A stretch of 64,000 bases of DNA, from the NCBI RefSeq assembly GCF_025961475.1, contig NZ_JAOQNS010000010.1, positions 62,001 through 126,000 on the forward strand. The letters are read 5' to 3'. Shown piece by piece: positions 43,431 through 51,927 of this stretch (position 1 is its first letter; the number at the start of each line of letters is the position of its first letter). The DNA comes from Rhodobium gokarnense. Lineage in GTDB: Bacteria; Pseudomonadota; Alphaproteobacteria; Rhizobiales; Rhodobiaceae. Under the pieces are notes generated by a model. The model had not been told where the DNA came from, ran no database searches, and worked only from the letters and a program-made list of their open reading frames with translations. The translations under genes were made by a program, and so were the position numbers.

Positions 43431-45047
43431 TCAGGACGGGGCGGTCTCCAACAGGCCCTCGGCGGCGAGGTGCTCGCGGACGAGTTTCTTGGTGATCTTG
43501 CCGTAGCCGGTCTTCGGCATTTCGTCGAGGAAGACGTAGCGGGCCGGGAGCTTGTAGCGGGCCAGCCTGGCGGAAAGGAATTCGGCCAGCTCTTCCGCGG
43601 ACGGCGCGGCGCCCGATGCGGGCACGCAGACCGCCAGGCCGCACTCGCCCCATTGCGGGTCGGGCACGCCGAGCACGGCGACCTCGTTCAAGGCCGGATG
43701 GGAGAGGAGGATCTCCTCGATCTCGCGCGGATAGACGTTCGATCCCCCGGAAATGTACATGTCGGAGGCGCGGCCGGTGATGTAGAGGAAGCGCTCGGCG
43801 TCCAGATGGCCGAGGTCGCCGGTGCGGAACCAGCCATTGCGGAAGGCCGCGGCATTGGCATGGTCGTCACGGAAATAGCCGGCGCAGACGGCCGGTCCGG
43901 TCACGCAGATCTCGCCGGTCTCGTTCGGCCCGAGCGGTTTTCCGAAATCGTCCTGGATGCTGACCTCGATGCCGGTGCGCTCGATGCCGCAGGTGCCGAT
44001 GCGCGCCTCCGGCACGTCCTCCTCAAAGTGCTCGCCCGGCGGCAGCACGGTGATCGCGCCGGTGACCTCGCCAAGCCCGAAATACTGCACCAGCACCTTG
44101 CCGAGCTTCTTCAACGCATATTTCTGGTCTTCCCGGTACATCGGCGCCCCGGCATAGATGACATAGCGCAGGCTGGAATGGTCGAAGGCGTCGACGGCCG
44201 GGGACTCGGTGAGCATCTTGACGATGGTCGGGACGGTGAAGAGGTTGGTGATCCGATAGCGCTCGATCAGTTCCCAGGCTTTCGCCGGATCGAACTTTCC
44301 CTTCGGCGTCAGGATGCTGGTGACGCCGGCGACGATCTGGGTGAGCTGGTGCATGCCGGCACCGTGCGAGAGCGGCGCGACGACGAGGCTGGCGTCGGTT
44401 TCCGGCGCCGTCCCGGGCATCAGGTCGGCGAGGTGGTTGAGGGCGGTGAAGGTGAGCTGGCCGTGGGTCAGCACCACGGCCTTGGGCCGGCCCGTGGAGC
44501 CGGAGGTGAAGAACAGCCAGCAGGGGTCGTCGCGGTCGACTTCGGCATTGGCGACGTCGGTGCCGAGGTGGCGGGCGACGGCGTCCCCATAGTCGTCGCC
44601 GAAATCGCCGGGCCCGATGCGCAGCACGTTCTGAAGCTGCGGCCTCCCTTTGAGGCAGGCAGCGGCGTGGTCCGGGAATCCGGCCTCGCAGACCATCAGC
44701 GAGACGTCGGCTTTTTCGGCGAGGAAGGCGACCTCGTCGGCGCTCTGGCGGAAATTCGCCGGTACCCAGACGGCGCCGAGCCGCCAGCAGGCGAGCATGG
44801 TCTCCGTGATCTCGGTGTTGTTGGGCGAATGCAGCAGCACCCGGTCGCCGAAGCCGATGCCATAGTCCTCGCGCATCGCAGCGGCCAGTGCAGAGACGCG
44901 GGCGTCGAGGTCGGCCCAGGTGAGGACCGTGTCGCCCCAGACGATCGCCGGCCGCGCGCCGAGGCGGGCCGCGTTGCGGGTCAGGAAGTGGGCGAGGTTG
45001 GAGACCTTCGTCGAAGGGGGGCGGTTGCTGTCGGGACCAGCTTTCAT
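43431..45047 (-). CDS. Acyl-CoA synthetase (AMP-forming)
   Basis: A 538-residue member of the ANL adenylate-forming family, which activates a carboxylic acid to its CoA thioester. Motifs: phosphate loop FFTSGSTGRPKAVVLTH, the substrate-pocket region YVIYAGAPMYRED, YFGLGEVTGAI, hinge-preceding GWFRTGDLGHLD, RASDMYISGGSNVYPREIE, and the catalytic lysine in PKTGYGKITKKL near the C-terminus. All are intact, so an active enzyme is expected. Chain length of the acid is not readable. It is the last gene of the leftward TRAP/transketolase operon, 116 bases after the SDR, and may have its own promoter. Confidence 0.88.
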   Translation of the reverse strand: MKAGPDSNRPPSTKVSNLAHFLTRNAARLGARPAIVWGDTVLTWADLDARVSALAAAMREDYGIGFGDRVLLHSPNNTEITETMLACWRLGAVWVPANFRQSADEVAFLAEKADVSLMVCEAGFPDHAAACLKGRPQLQNVLRIGPGDFGDDYGDAVARHLGTDVANAEVDRDDPCWLFFTSGSTGRPKAVVLTHGQLTFTALNHLADLMPGTAPETDASLVVAPLSHGAGMHQLTQIVAGVTSILTPKGKFDPAKAWELIERYRITNLFTVPTIVKMLTESPAVDAFDHSSLRYVIYAGAPMYREDQKYALKKLGKVLVQYFGLGEVTGAITVLPPGEHFEEDVPEARIGTCGIERTGIEVSIQDDFGKPLGPNETGEICVTGPAVCAGYFRDDHANAAAFRNGWFRTGDLGHLDAERFLYITGRASDMYISGGSNVYPREIEEILLSHPALNEVAVLGVPDPQWGECGLAVCVPASGAAPSAEELAEFLSARLARYKLPARYVFLDEMPKTGYGKITKKLVREHLAAEGLLETAPS

Positions 45048-45163
45048 GTCACCCGTTCCAGAATGCGGAAATCATCGGCGACGGGACCGCCGCCGATCCT
45101 CCATACACCGGCACTCCGCCCACCGTCGAGCCGCATGTCGCCCGCCCGCTCCCGCGCGGCGCT

Positions 45164-45913
45164 TCAGACCATCAGGCCGGCGCTGACGAAGCCGCCGTCG
45201 ACGCTGAGGATCTGGCCAGTGACGTAGGACGAGGTGTGCGGATCGGCGAGGAAGAGCACCGCCTCGGCGACTTCCTCGGGCGTTCCGTAGCGGCGCATCG
45301 GGATGGTCCGGTGCCATTCCTCGCGGGTCGACTCGCTGTGGTGGTCGCGCGACATCGCCGTCTCGATGGGCCCCGGCGCCACCGCATTGACGCGGATGCC
45401 GGCGGAGGCCAGCTCCACCGCCATGATCTTGGTCAGCGTGATCAGCGCGCCCTTGGAGGCGCCATAGGCCGAGCGGCCGAAATTGCCCTTGATGCCGGAG
45501 ACCGAGACGATGTTGACGATGGCGCCGCCGCCGGCCTCGGTCATCAGCGGGGTCAGCGCCTTGGCGAGCTGGAAGGCGCCGATGACGTTGACCTCGTAGA
45601 TGCGCCGCATCATCTCCGACGTGGTGTCGGCGATCGGCATGGCGGCGCCGATCCCGGCGCTGTTGACGAGCGCCGCGACCGGCGGCGCCCCGTCGCGGCA
45701 CTCCGCGGCGACGGTCTCGACTGCGGCCTCGTCGGTGATGTCGGCGGCATGGATGCTGACCGACGCGTCACCGAGCTGGTCCTTCATACGCTCCAGCGCG
45801 GCGGCGTCGCGGTCGACGGCGGCGATGTGCCAGCCCTTGGCCGCATGAAGCTCGGCGGTTGCCAGTCCGATGCCGGATCCGGCGCCCGTGATGACGATGG
45901 TTTTGTCCGGCAT
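45164..45913 (-). CDS. Short-chain dehydrogenase/reductase
   Basis: A 249-residue classical SDR. The cofactor loop is ITGAGSGIGLATAELHAA. The residue after the second strand is Asp in AAVDRDAAAL, pointing to NAD(H) rather than NADP(H). The catalytic set is S in VSVSGIKGN and YGASKGA (Tyr-x-x-x-Lys). The C-terminus SVDGGFVSAGLMV is typical. ATG 45913 gives the standard start. It follows the transketolase C-subunit by 25 bases in the same direction and probably oxidises or reduces a pathway alcohol/ketone. Confidence 0.88.
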   Translation of the reverse strand: MPDKTIVITGAGSGIGLATAELHAAKGWHIAAVDRDAAALERMKDQLGDASVSIHAADITDEAAVETVAAECRDGAPPVAALVNSAGIGAAMPIADTTSEMMRRIYEVNVIGAFQLAKALTPLMTEAGGGAIVNIVSVSGIKGNFGRSAYGASKGALITLTKIMAVELASAGIRVNAVAPGPIETAMSRDHHSESTREEWHRTIPMRRYGTPEEVAEAVLFLADPHTSSYVTGQILSVDGGFVSAGLMV

Positions 45914-45938
45914 CGCTAGTCGTCTCCGTTCGTGGCCG

Positions 45939-46943
45939 TCAGAGCCAGCACTTGATCGAGTGGACCATCGCATCGGTCGAGATACCGTAGCGATGCTGCA
46001 GGACCTCCAGCGAGCCGGCCTTGAGGAAGGCGTCGGGCAGGGCGATCTGGCGCATGGCCGGCGTCACGCCGGAGCGGAACAGGAGGCTCGCCACCGCATC
46101 GCCGAGGCCGCCGATGCAGGAGTGGTTCTCGGCGGTGACGACCAGGCGGCCCGTGCGGCTCGCCTCGCGGATGATGGTCGCCTCATCGAGCGGCTTCAGC
46201 GTCGGCACGTGGAGGACGGCCACGTCGACGCCATCGGCGGCCAGCCTCTTGGCGGCGTCGAGGGCGCGCATGGTCATGAAGCCGGTGCCGATGATGAGGA
46301 CGTCGCGGCCGCCGCGCAGGAGCTTGGCCTTGCCGAGCTCGAACTGGTAGTCGTATTCGTCAAGGATCAGGGGCACGGCGCCGCGCAGGATGCGCGTGTA
46401 GACCGGTCCGTCATGCTTGGCGAGCGCCGGCACAAGCTGCTCGATCTCGTGGGCGTCGCACGGGTCAATGACGGTGAGGTTCGGCATGGCGCGGAAGATC
46501 GCCAGGTCATCCGTCGACTGGTGGCTCGGGCCGTAGCCAGTGGTCAGGCCCGGCAGGCCGCCGACGATCTTGACGTTGGCGTTCTGCTCGGCGACCGCCT
46601 GGGAGATGAAGTCGTAGCAGCGCCGGGCGGCGAAGGTGGCGTAGGTGGTGGCGAAGGGAATGAAGCCCTCCTTGGCCAGCCCGCCGGCCGCCGTCATCAT
46701 GAGCTGTTCCGACATGCCCATCTGGTAGAAGCGATCGGGATAGGCCGCCGCGAAGATGTGGATGTCGGTGTATTTGGCGAGATCCGCGCTCATGCCGACG
46801 ATCTCGGGCATGGTCCGCGCAAGGCTGACCAGCGTCTCGCCGAACGGCGCCTGCTTGGTGCGGTGCCCTTCGTCGACGGACGAGGCGATGATGGCGGGTG
46901 CGTTCTTGGCCGGTGCGGCCGTTTCGGTCTGGGCAGTGCTCAT
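45939..46943 (-). CDS. Transketolase-type C-terminal subunit
   Basis: A 334-residue half-transketolase. It carries the pyrimidine-binding domain, with the ThDP-activating glutamate expected in YQMGMSEQLMMTAAGG, the GPSHQSTDDLAIFRAMPN substrate/phosphate region and the C-terminal regulatory fold (VAVLHVPTLKPLDEATI, then TAENHSCIGGLGDAVA). It starts with an ATGA overlap on the N-terminal subunit gene, which ensures 1:1 synthesis. Split transketolases are common in sugar-catabolic operons, and some act on unusual acceptors (apulose 4-phosphate is one published case). The true substrate here is unknown. Confidence 0.9.
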   Translation of the reverse strand: MSTAQTETAAPAKNAPAIIASSVDEGHRTKQAPFGETLVSLARTMPEIVGMSADLAKYTDIHIFAAAYPDRFYQMGMSEQLMMTAAGGLAKEGFIPFATTYATFAARRCYDFISQAVAEQNANVKIVGGLPGLTTGYGPSHQSTDDLAIFRAMPNLTVIDPCDAHEIEQLVPALAKHDGPVYTRILRGAVPLILDEYDYQFELGKAKLLRGGRDVLIIGTGFMTMRALDAAKRLAADGVDVAVLHVPTLKPLDEATIIREASRTGRLVVTAENHSCIGGLGDAVASLLFRSGVTPAMRQIALPDAFLKAGSLEVLQHRYGISTDAMVHSIKCWL

Positions 46944-47794
46944 CGGGTCCTCGTCGTCTTCCATGCATCAAGCGCTTCGTAGGCGTCGTCCCATTCTTCC
47001 TGGGTCAGGCGGACGAAGTGGCTTTTCTCGCGGTTTTCCAGAAAGTGCACGCCGTTGCCGAGCCGGGTGTCGCAGATGATGATGCGGGGCTTGGGCTCGT
47101 CATATTCGCGGGCGGCGTCGAACGCCTTGACGAGCGCGTCGAGGTCGTTGCCGTCGACGCGCTGGGCGAAGAAGCCGAAGGCCTCGAACTTCTCGATCAG
47201 CGGCTCGGTGCGCATCACCTCGCGCGACGGCCCGTCGGCCTGGATGGCGTTGAAGTCGACGACGGCGATGATGTTGTCGAGCTTGTAGTGGGAGGCGGAG
47301 ATCGCCGCTTCCCAGGTCGGCCCTTCGGCCAGTTCGCCGTCGCCCATCAGGGTGTAGACGAAGGAATCGGACTTCTTGCGCTTCAGCCCGAGACCCATGC
47401 CGACGGCCATCGGCAGGCCGAGGCCGATCGAGCCTCCGGACATTTCCGCGCCCGGCGTGTAGTGGGTCATGCCCGACATCGGCAGTCGGCTGTCGTCGAG
47501 GCCGTAGGTGACGAGCTCTTCTTCCGGCAGGTAGCCGGCCGCGGTCAGGATCGAATAGTGGGCGATGCCGTAATGGCCGACGGAGAGCAGGAAGCGGTCG
47601 CGCTCCTCCCAGTCCGGCTCCTCGGGGCGCACATTCATGGCGTGGAAATACATCACCGTGAGGACGTCGGCGACGCCGAGCGCCTGGGCGATGTAGCCCT
47701 GCTTGTGCACCTCCGCCATGCGGATGGCATTTTTTCGAACCCGGTAGGAGTGTTCGGCGAGTTGGCTGTTGTCGCCAAGGGCTGGTGCGTCCAT
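46940..47794 (-). CDS. Transketolase-type N-terminal (ThDP-binding) subunit
   Basis: A 284-residue half-transketolase with the diphosphate-binding domain. The ThDP motif is GDGELAEGPTWEAA...VVDFN (GDG followed by N some 30 residues later). Catalytic histidine candidates are in SVGHYGIAHYSIL, and PGAEMSGGSIGLGLPMAVGM is the conserved cofactor-adjacent loop. ATG 47794 has AAGGA well placed; a longer frame upstream is an Ala/Arg-rich run. It lies 95 bases after the TRAP membrane protein gene and is coupled to the C-terminal subunit. Confidence 0.9.
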   Translation of the reverse strand: MDAPALGDNSQLAEHSYRVRKNAIRMAEVHKQGYIAQALGVADVLTVMYFHAMNVRPEEPDWEERDRFLLSVGHYGIAHYSILTAAGYLPEEELVTYGLDDSRLPMSGMTHYTPGAEMSGGSIGLGLPMAVGMGLGLKRKKSDSFVYTLMGDGELAEGPTWEAAISASHYKLDNIIAVVDFNAIQADGPSREVMRTEPLIEKFEAFGFFAQRVDGNDLDALVKAFDAAREYDEPKPRIIICDTRLGNGVHFLENREKSHFVRLTQEEWDDAYEALDAWKTTRTR

Positions 47795-47889
47795 CGGATG
47801 CGGTCCTTTCGGTTCTTGCGGGCGGCGCCCGAGGCCCGCCGCGGCCGCCGCAACGGGCGGCCGGCGGGCCAGGTCGGAAACGGTGGTCC

Positions 47890-49764
47890 TCACAGGAGGA
47901 AGGTCGAAATCCAGGGCAGGAAGGCGATGATCAGGCAGCCGACGAGCAGCGCTCCGAGGAACGGCCAGATCGCCTTGATCGCCTCGTCCGGCCGGCCGTC
48001 GCCGATGCGGCAGGCGAGGTAGAAGCCGATGCCGACCGGCGGCGTCATCAGGCCGATGTTCATCGCCGTGATCATCACCATCGCGTAGTGGACGTCGTGG
48101 ATGCCGAGCTGGCGCGAGATCGGGAACACCAGCGGCGAGACGAGCACGATCGCCGGCAGGCCCTCAAGGACGCAGCCGAGGACGATGAACATGACGATCG
48201 ACAGCGCCATGAAGGAGATCCAGCCGCCGGGCAGGTCCGACATCATGCGGGCGAGCTGGTGGGCGACGCCGGCCTGGGTGATCGCCCAGGCCATGGCGAG
48301 CGCCGTGCCGAGGATGAGCAGGATGGCGCCGGTCAGCGCGCTGGTCTCGACCAGGATCTCGTAGAGCTTCCTGCCGCTGAGCCCGCCATAGAGCGTGGCG
48401 CCGACGATCAGCGCATAGAGCACGGCGACGGTCGAGACCTCGGTTGCCGTGGCGATGCCGTCGGTGACGGCAAAGCGGATCATGAAGGGCAGGATGAGGA
48501 TCGGGATCGCGACCACGAGGGTCTGCTTGACGACCGAGCGCGGGGCTTTGGAAATGCCGGTCATGTCGTCGGTGCGGGCCAGGAACCGGGCGAGGATGGC
48601 GAGCACCATCAGAAGCACCAGGGCGATGACGATGCCGGTCGTGAAGAGAGCAGCGATCGAGATGCCGGCGACCGAGCCCATGACGATGAGGATGATGCTC
48701 GGCGGCACGGTATCGGCCATCGCCGCGCCGGTCGCGAGCAGCGCCACCATCTGCGGCGGCTTGTTGCCGCGCCGCTTCATCTCCGGGAACAGGGCCGGCG
48801 CGACGGTCGCCATGTCGGAGACCTTGGAGCCGGAGATGCCGGAGACGACGAACAGCGAGCCGAGCAGGACATAGGACATGCCGCCGCGGACATGGCCGAG
48901 GATCGCCGACAGGAAGGAGACGATCGCCTTGCCCATGCCGGTGGCATCGAGGATGCAGCCGAGCAGCACGAAAATGGGAACTGCCATCAGCACGACGCCG
49001 GACATGCCCTCGTCGATGCGGCCGATCATCACGAAGACCGGGACGTGGGTGCCGAAGGCGAGATAGGTCAGCGTGCCGATGCCGAAGCAGAAGGCGATCG
49101 GCACGCCGGCGGCGAGCGCCAGCGAGACGAAGGCCAGGAGGAACAGGAACAGCGACGACGAGCCCATGGAGATGAGGGCCGGCGAGGTCAGCCACAGCAG
49201 TCCGCCAATGACGGCAAGAATCGCTGCGGAGGCGAGGAGATGCCAGAGCTTGCAGGTCTGCAGGGCATAGACGGCGACCAGCAGCAGCATCAGCCCCATG
49301 CCGAAGGGAATGGCCGCGGCGCGGATGGTGCCGGGGATCTGCAGGGCCGGCGTGGTGATCGCCCATTCCGCGACGGCATATTCATAGGCCGATGGGAAGA
49401 GGGCGATCAGGAAGGCCGCAACCACGGCCAGGGCCAGGGCCTCGACGAAGTCCTGCAGCCGTTTCGGCAGCAGGTGCACGACGAGGGTGAGCCGGAGATG
49501 CTCGTTGCGGTCGATGGCGATCGCCGCGCCGAGCATGGCCAGCCAGAGGAAGCAGAGGGAGGCGGCTTCCTCGACCCAGATCAGCGGCAGGTTCAGGAAG
49601 TAGCGGGTGACGACGCCGAGGAACAGCAGCGCCACGATGCCGACCATGAGGATCGCAGCGACGAACTCGACCGGCCAAAGGTACCGGGAGCCCTTGCGGG
49701 CTTCCGGGTTTTCGCTGACTTGCGGCAACGTATCGTCGTCCGCAACCATTGTGGTGCTTTGCAT
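47890..49764 (-). CDS. TRAP transporter fused membrane protein (DctQ-DctM)
   Basis: A 624-residue protein that joins small and large TRAP permeases. The DctQ part (to about residue 165) has the motif WVEEAASLCFLWLAMLGAAIA and the RNEHLRLTLVV segment. Extra hydrophobic helices bridge to the DctM part, which begins near residue 200 with FLFLLAFVSLALAAGVPIAF and contains GSKVSDMATVAPALFPEM, ADTVPPSIILIVMGS and VLGCVLEGLPAIVLVSPL. Fused QM proteins are a recognised TRAP subtype. It imports an organic acid with the Tat-type receptor encoded upstream. The split arrangement in the other TRAP operon shows that the two systems are not recent duplicates. Confidence 0.9.
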   Translation of the reverse strand: MQSTTMVADDDTLPQVSENPEARKGSRYLWPVEFVAAILMVGIVALLFLGVVTRYFLNLPLIWVEEAASLCFLWLAMLGAAIAIDRNEHLRLTLVVHLLPKRLQDFVEALALAVVAAFLIALFPSAYEYAVAEWAITTPALQIPGTIRAAAIPFGMGLMLLLVAVYALQTCKLWHLLASAAILAVIGGLLWLTSPALISMGSSSLFLFLLAFVSLALAAGVPIAFCFGIGTLTYLAFGTHVPVFVMIGRIDEGMSGVVLMAVPIFVLLGCILDATGMGKAIVSFLSAILGHVRGGMSYVLLGSLFVVSGISGSKVSDMATVAPALFPEMKRRGNKPPQMVALLATGAAMADTVPPSIILIVMGSVAGISIAALFTTGIVIALVLLMVLAILARFLARTDDMTGISKAPRSVVKQTLVVAIPILILPFMIRFAVTDGIATATEVSTVAVLYALIVGATLYGGLSGRKLYEILVETSALTGAILLILGTALAMAWAITQAGVAHQLARMMSDLPGGWISFMALSIVMFIVLGCVLEGLPAIVLVSPLVFPISRQLGIHDVHYAMVMITAMNIGLMTPPVGIGFYLACRIGDGRPDEAIKAIWPFLGALLVGCLIIAFLPWISTFLL

Positions 49765-49859
49765 GATGAAGGACCGGTTCTGCTGCGCCCGGCGCGCTCA
49801 CGCACGGGCGGTTGCGCCAGCCGTGCCCGCTCGGAGCCCGGCGCTGCGAAAGGCGGCGG

Positions 49860-50879
49860 TCAGCCGAGCTTGCCGGTGGTCTGTTCCAGCAAGGACCAGG
49901 CTTCTTCGCCGTATTCCTTCTTCCACTGGTCGTAGAAGCCGGCGGAGCGAAGCTTTTCGCGGATCGGTCCGGTCTCGGGCGCATTGAAGGTGAGGCCAAG
50001 GCCTTCCAGCTCCGCCCGGAGATTGTGGTTGTTTTCTTCGGAGTCTGCCCGCTCTTCGACGGCCGCCTGGTTGATGTTGCGCGAGACGATCTCCTGCAGG
50101 TCCTCCGGCAGGGCGCCCCAGGCGCGGCTGTTGGCCAGGAACCAGAACCCGTCCCACATGTGGTTGGTCATCGAGACGTATTTCTGCACCTCGTAGAGGC
50201 GGCCGATCTTGATCGTCGACAGCGGGTTTTCCTGGGCGTCGGCGACGTGGGTCTGCAGCGAGGTGTAGACCTCGTTCCAGTTGATGGAGACCGGGGCGCT
50301 GCCGAGGGCCTGGAACATGGAGGTCCACAGCGGGCTCGGCGGGACGCGGATCTTGAGGCCGGCGAGGTCGTCGGGGCCGGTGATCGGCTTGGTCGACGTG
50401 GTGACCTGGCGGAAGCCGTTGTCGAAGATCTTCTCCATGGCGTGGAGGCCGGACTTCTCGATGCCGGCGCGCACATGGGCGCCGAGGTCGCCGTCCATGG
50501 TCTTCCAGACGGTCTCGTAATCCGGGAAGGCAAAGCCGATGCCGTTGATCGAGGCGATCGGGACCAGCGTCGACAGGATGAGGCCGGAAAGCGTGAAGAA
50601 CTCAACGGCGCCGGAGCGGAGCTGGCTGAGCGTGTCGGTGTCGGAGCCGAGCTGGTTGTTCGGGAACACCATGATGTCGACCCGGCCGCCGGATTCCTCG
50701 CGGATCCGCTCGATCGCCTCATTGACGCGAACGTTCAGCGCGTGGTCGGTGGTCAGGTTGTTGGCGAATTTGTAATTGAACTCGGCGGCCCGGGCCTTGC
50801 CGGACAGGATAAAGGGTGCCGCAAGGGCAGCGGTGCCACCAGCCAGAACAAAGCGTCGCCGATCGATCGTAAGAGCCAT
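49860..50879 (-). CDS. TRAP transporter receptor with twin-arginine-type signal (DctP-like)
   Basis: A 339-residue receptor. The N-terminus carries IDRRRFVLAGGTAALAAPF, an RRxF core plus a mildly hydrophobic stretch, as in Tat substrates, with cleavage likely near GKARA and mature AEFNYKFANNL. DctP features are GGRVDIMVFPNNQLGSD, the ligand arginine in LAGLKIRVPPSPLW and APVSINWNEVYTSLQTHVADAQENP. Tat export suggests that it folds in the cytoplasm. ATG 50879 follows GGGAGGAAAG. It heads the leftward operon opposite an IclR gene. Confidence 0.9.
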   Translation of the reverse strand: MALTIDRRRFVLAGGTAALAAPFILSGKARAAEFNYKFANNLTTDHALNVRVNEAIERIREESGGRVDIMVFPNNQLGSDTDTLSQLRSGAVEFFTLSGLILSTLVPIASINGIGFAFPDYETVWKTMDGDLGAHVRAGIEKSGLHAMEKIFDNGFRQVTTSTKPITGPDDLAGLKIRVPPSPLWTSMFQALGSAPVSINWNEVYTSLQTHVADAQENPLSTIKIGRLYEVQKYVSMTNHMWDGFWFLANSRAWGALPEDLQEIVSRNINQAAVEERADSEENNHNLRAELEGLGLTFNAPETGPIREKLRSAGFYDQWKKEYGEEAWSLLEQTTGKLG

Positions 50880-50951
50880 TCTTTCCTCCCAGGGAACGTC
50901 TGTGCGGCCGCTTGCCGGCCGTCGCGAAATTGTCGTTCGCCCTTTAAAGAT

Positions 50952-51050
50952 GTCCATAATGTGGAACGACGATCTAATGCTATATCCAATTGACATATAT
51001 GTCTAGGTTTTTATGATGTTTACAAATTTTTGGAAGTCCATAATATGGAC
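50952..51050. promoter_or_regulatory. Paired IclR-type palindromes in the TRAP/iclR divergent promoter
   Basis: GTCCATAATGTGGAA (50952-50966) and GTCCATAATATGGAC (51036-51050) are near-identical palindromic 15-mers; the second is perfect around one central base. Their centres are 84 bp apart, close to eight helical turns, so they face the same side of DNA. Between them is a third palindrome, GACATATATGTC (50992-51003). One 15-mer lies near each gene start, ideal for an IclR tetramer and looping. Confidence 0.65.
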
Positions 51051-51079
51051 ATATAAGAAATTACTTGGGAATGGAAACG

Positions 51080-51907
51080 ATGGCTACCACAAAGGACGCG
51101 ACCGGCAGCCAGAGCATCGAGAGGGCGACAAGCCTTCTTGCCATCGTCGCGGAACACCACCGCTCCGGCGCTTCGCTGGGGACCCTCGTTTCGGCCAGCG
51201 GGCTGACCCGTGCAACGGTCCGCCGGTTGCTGGTGGCCCTGATGCGTGCCGACCTCGTCGATCAGGACGAGGACACCCGCCAGTACCGCCTCGGCGCTGG
51301 CTGCTACATTCTCGGCGTCATTGCGTCCGACCGTTTCGGCCTGCATCCGCTCGCGCATGCCAGCGTCATTCGCCTCGCGCGCGCCTCAGAAGACACGGCC
51401 TTCTTCTCGCTTCGGCGGGGCGACCACACGACTTGTCTCATCCGCGAGGACGGCCAGCACCCGATCCGCTCACATGTTCTGAGCGTCGGCCAGTTCCATC
51501 CCCTTGGCGTCGCCGCGCACGGGATTGCCATCCTGGCGGCGCTGCCCGACGATGAAATGAATGCGGTGATCGAGGCCAACACGCCCGTCTACCGGGAGCG
51601 CTATCCGATGCTGACGGATGAACTCCTGCGCCAGGTCATCGCCGAGACGCGCGAGCGCGGCTTTGCGCTTAATCCGGGGATCTTCCATCCCGGCTCCTGG
51701 GCCATCGGCGTTGCCGTGCGCAATGCCGATGGCGTTCCGGTGGGCGGTCTTTCCATCGGCTCCATCGAGCAGCGCCTGCAGGGCGCGCGCCAGCAGGAAC
51801 TTGCCGAGCTCCTGCGCACCGAGGCCAACACCATCGAGGCGAAGCTGGCAAGGCAGGTGGGCAAGGTTCGCCGCGGTGCGCCGGCCCGGCCGGCCAAACA
51901 GGCTTAG
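51080..51907 (+). CDS. IclR-family transcriptional regulator
   Basis: A 275-residue regulator. The winged helix (about residues 10-75) reads SIERATSLLAIVAEHH, then GTLVSASGLTRATVRRLLVAL and the wing DTRQYRLGAGCYILG. The C-terminal domain is the GAF-like IclR effector fold, with FFSLRRGDHTTCLIREDG and PLGVAAHGIAILAALPD. The start is not certain: ATG 51080 has GGGA at a suitable distance, and an ATG at 51071 would add three residues. It is divergent from the TRAP/transketolase operon and leads the PPC/molybdoenzyme operon, so it probably controls both through the paired palindromes. Confidence 0.88.
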   Translation: MATTKDATGSQSIERATSLLAIVAEHHRSGASLGTLVSASGLTRATVRRLLVALMRADLVDQDEDTRQYRLGAGCYILGVIASDRFGLHPLAHASVIRLARASEDTAFFSLRRGDHTTCLIREDGQHPIRSHVLSVGQFHPLGVAAHGIAILAALPDDEMNAVIEANTPVYRERYPMLTDELLRQVIAETRERGFALNPGIFHPGSWAIGVAVRNADGVPVGGLSIGSIEQRLQGARQQELAELLRTEANTIEAKLARQVGKVRRGAPARPAKQA

Positions 51908-51927
51908 AAGTCGAAAGGACAGCACCC

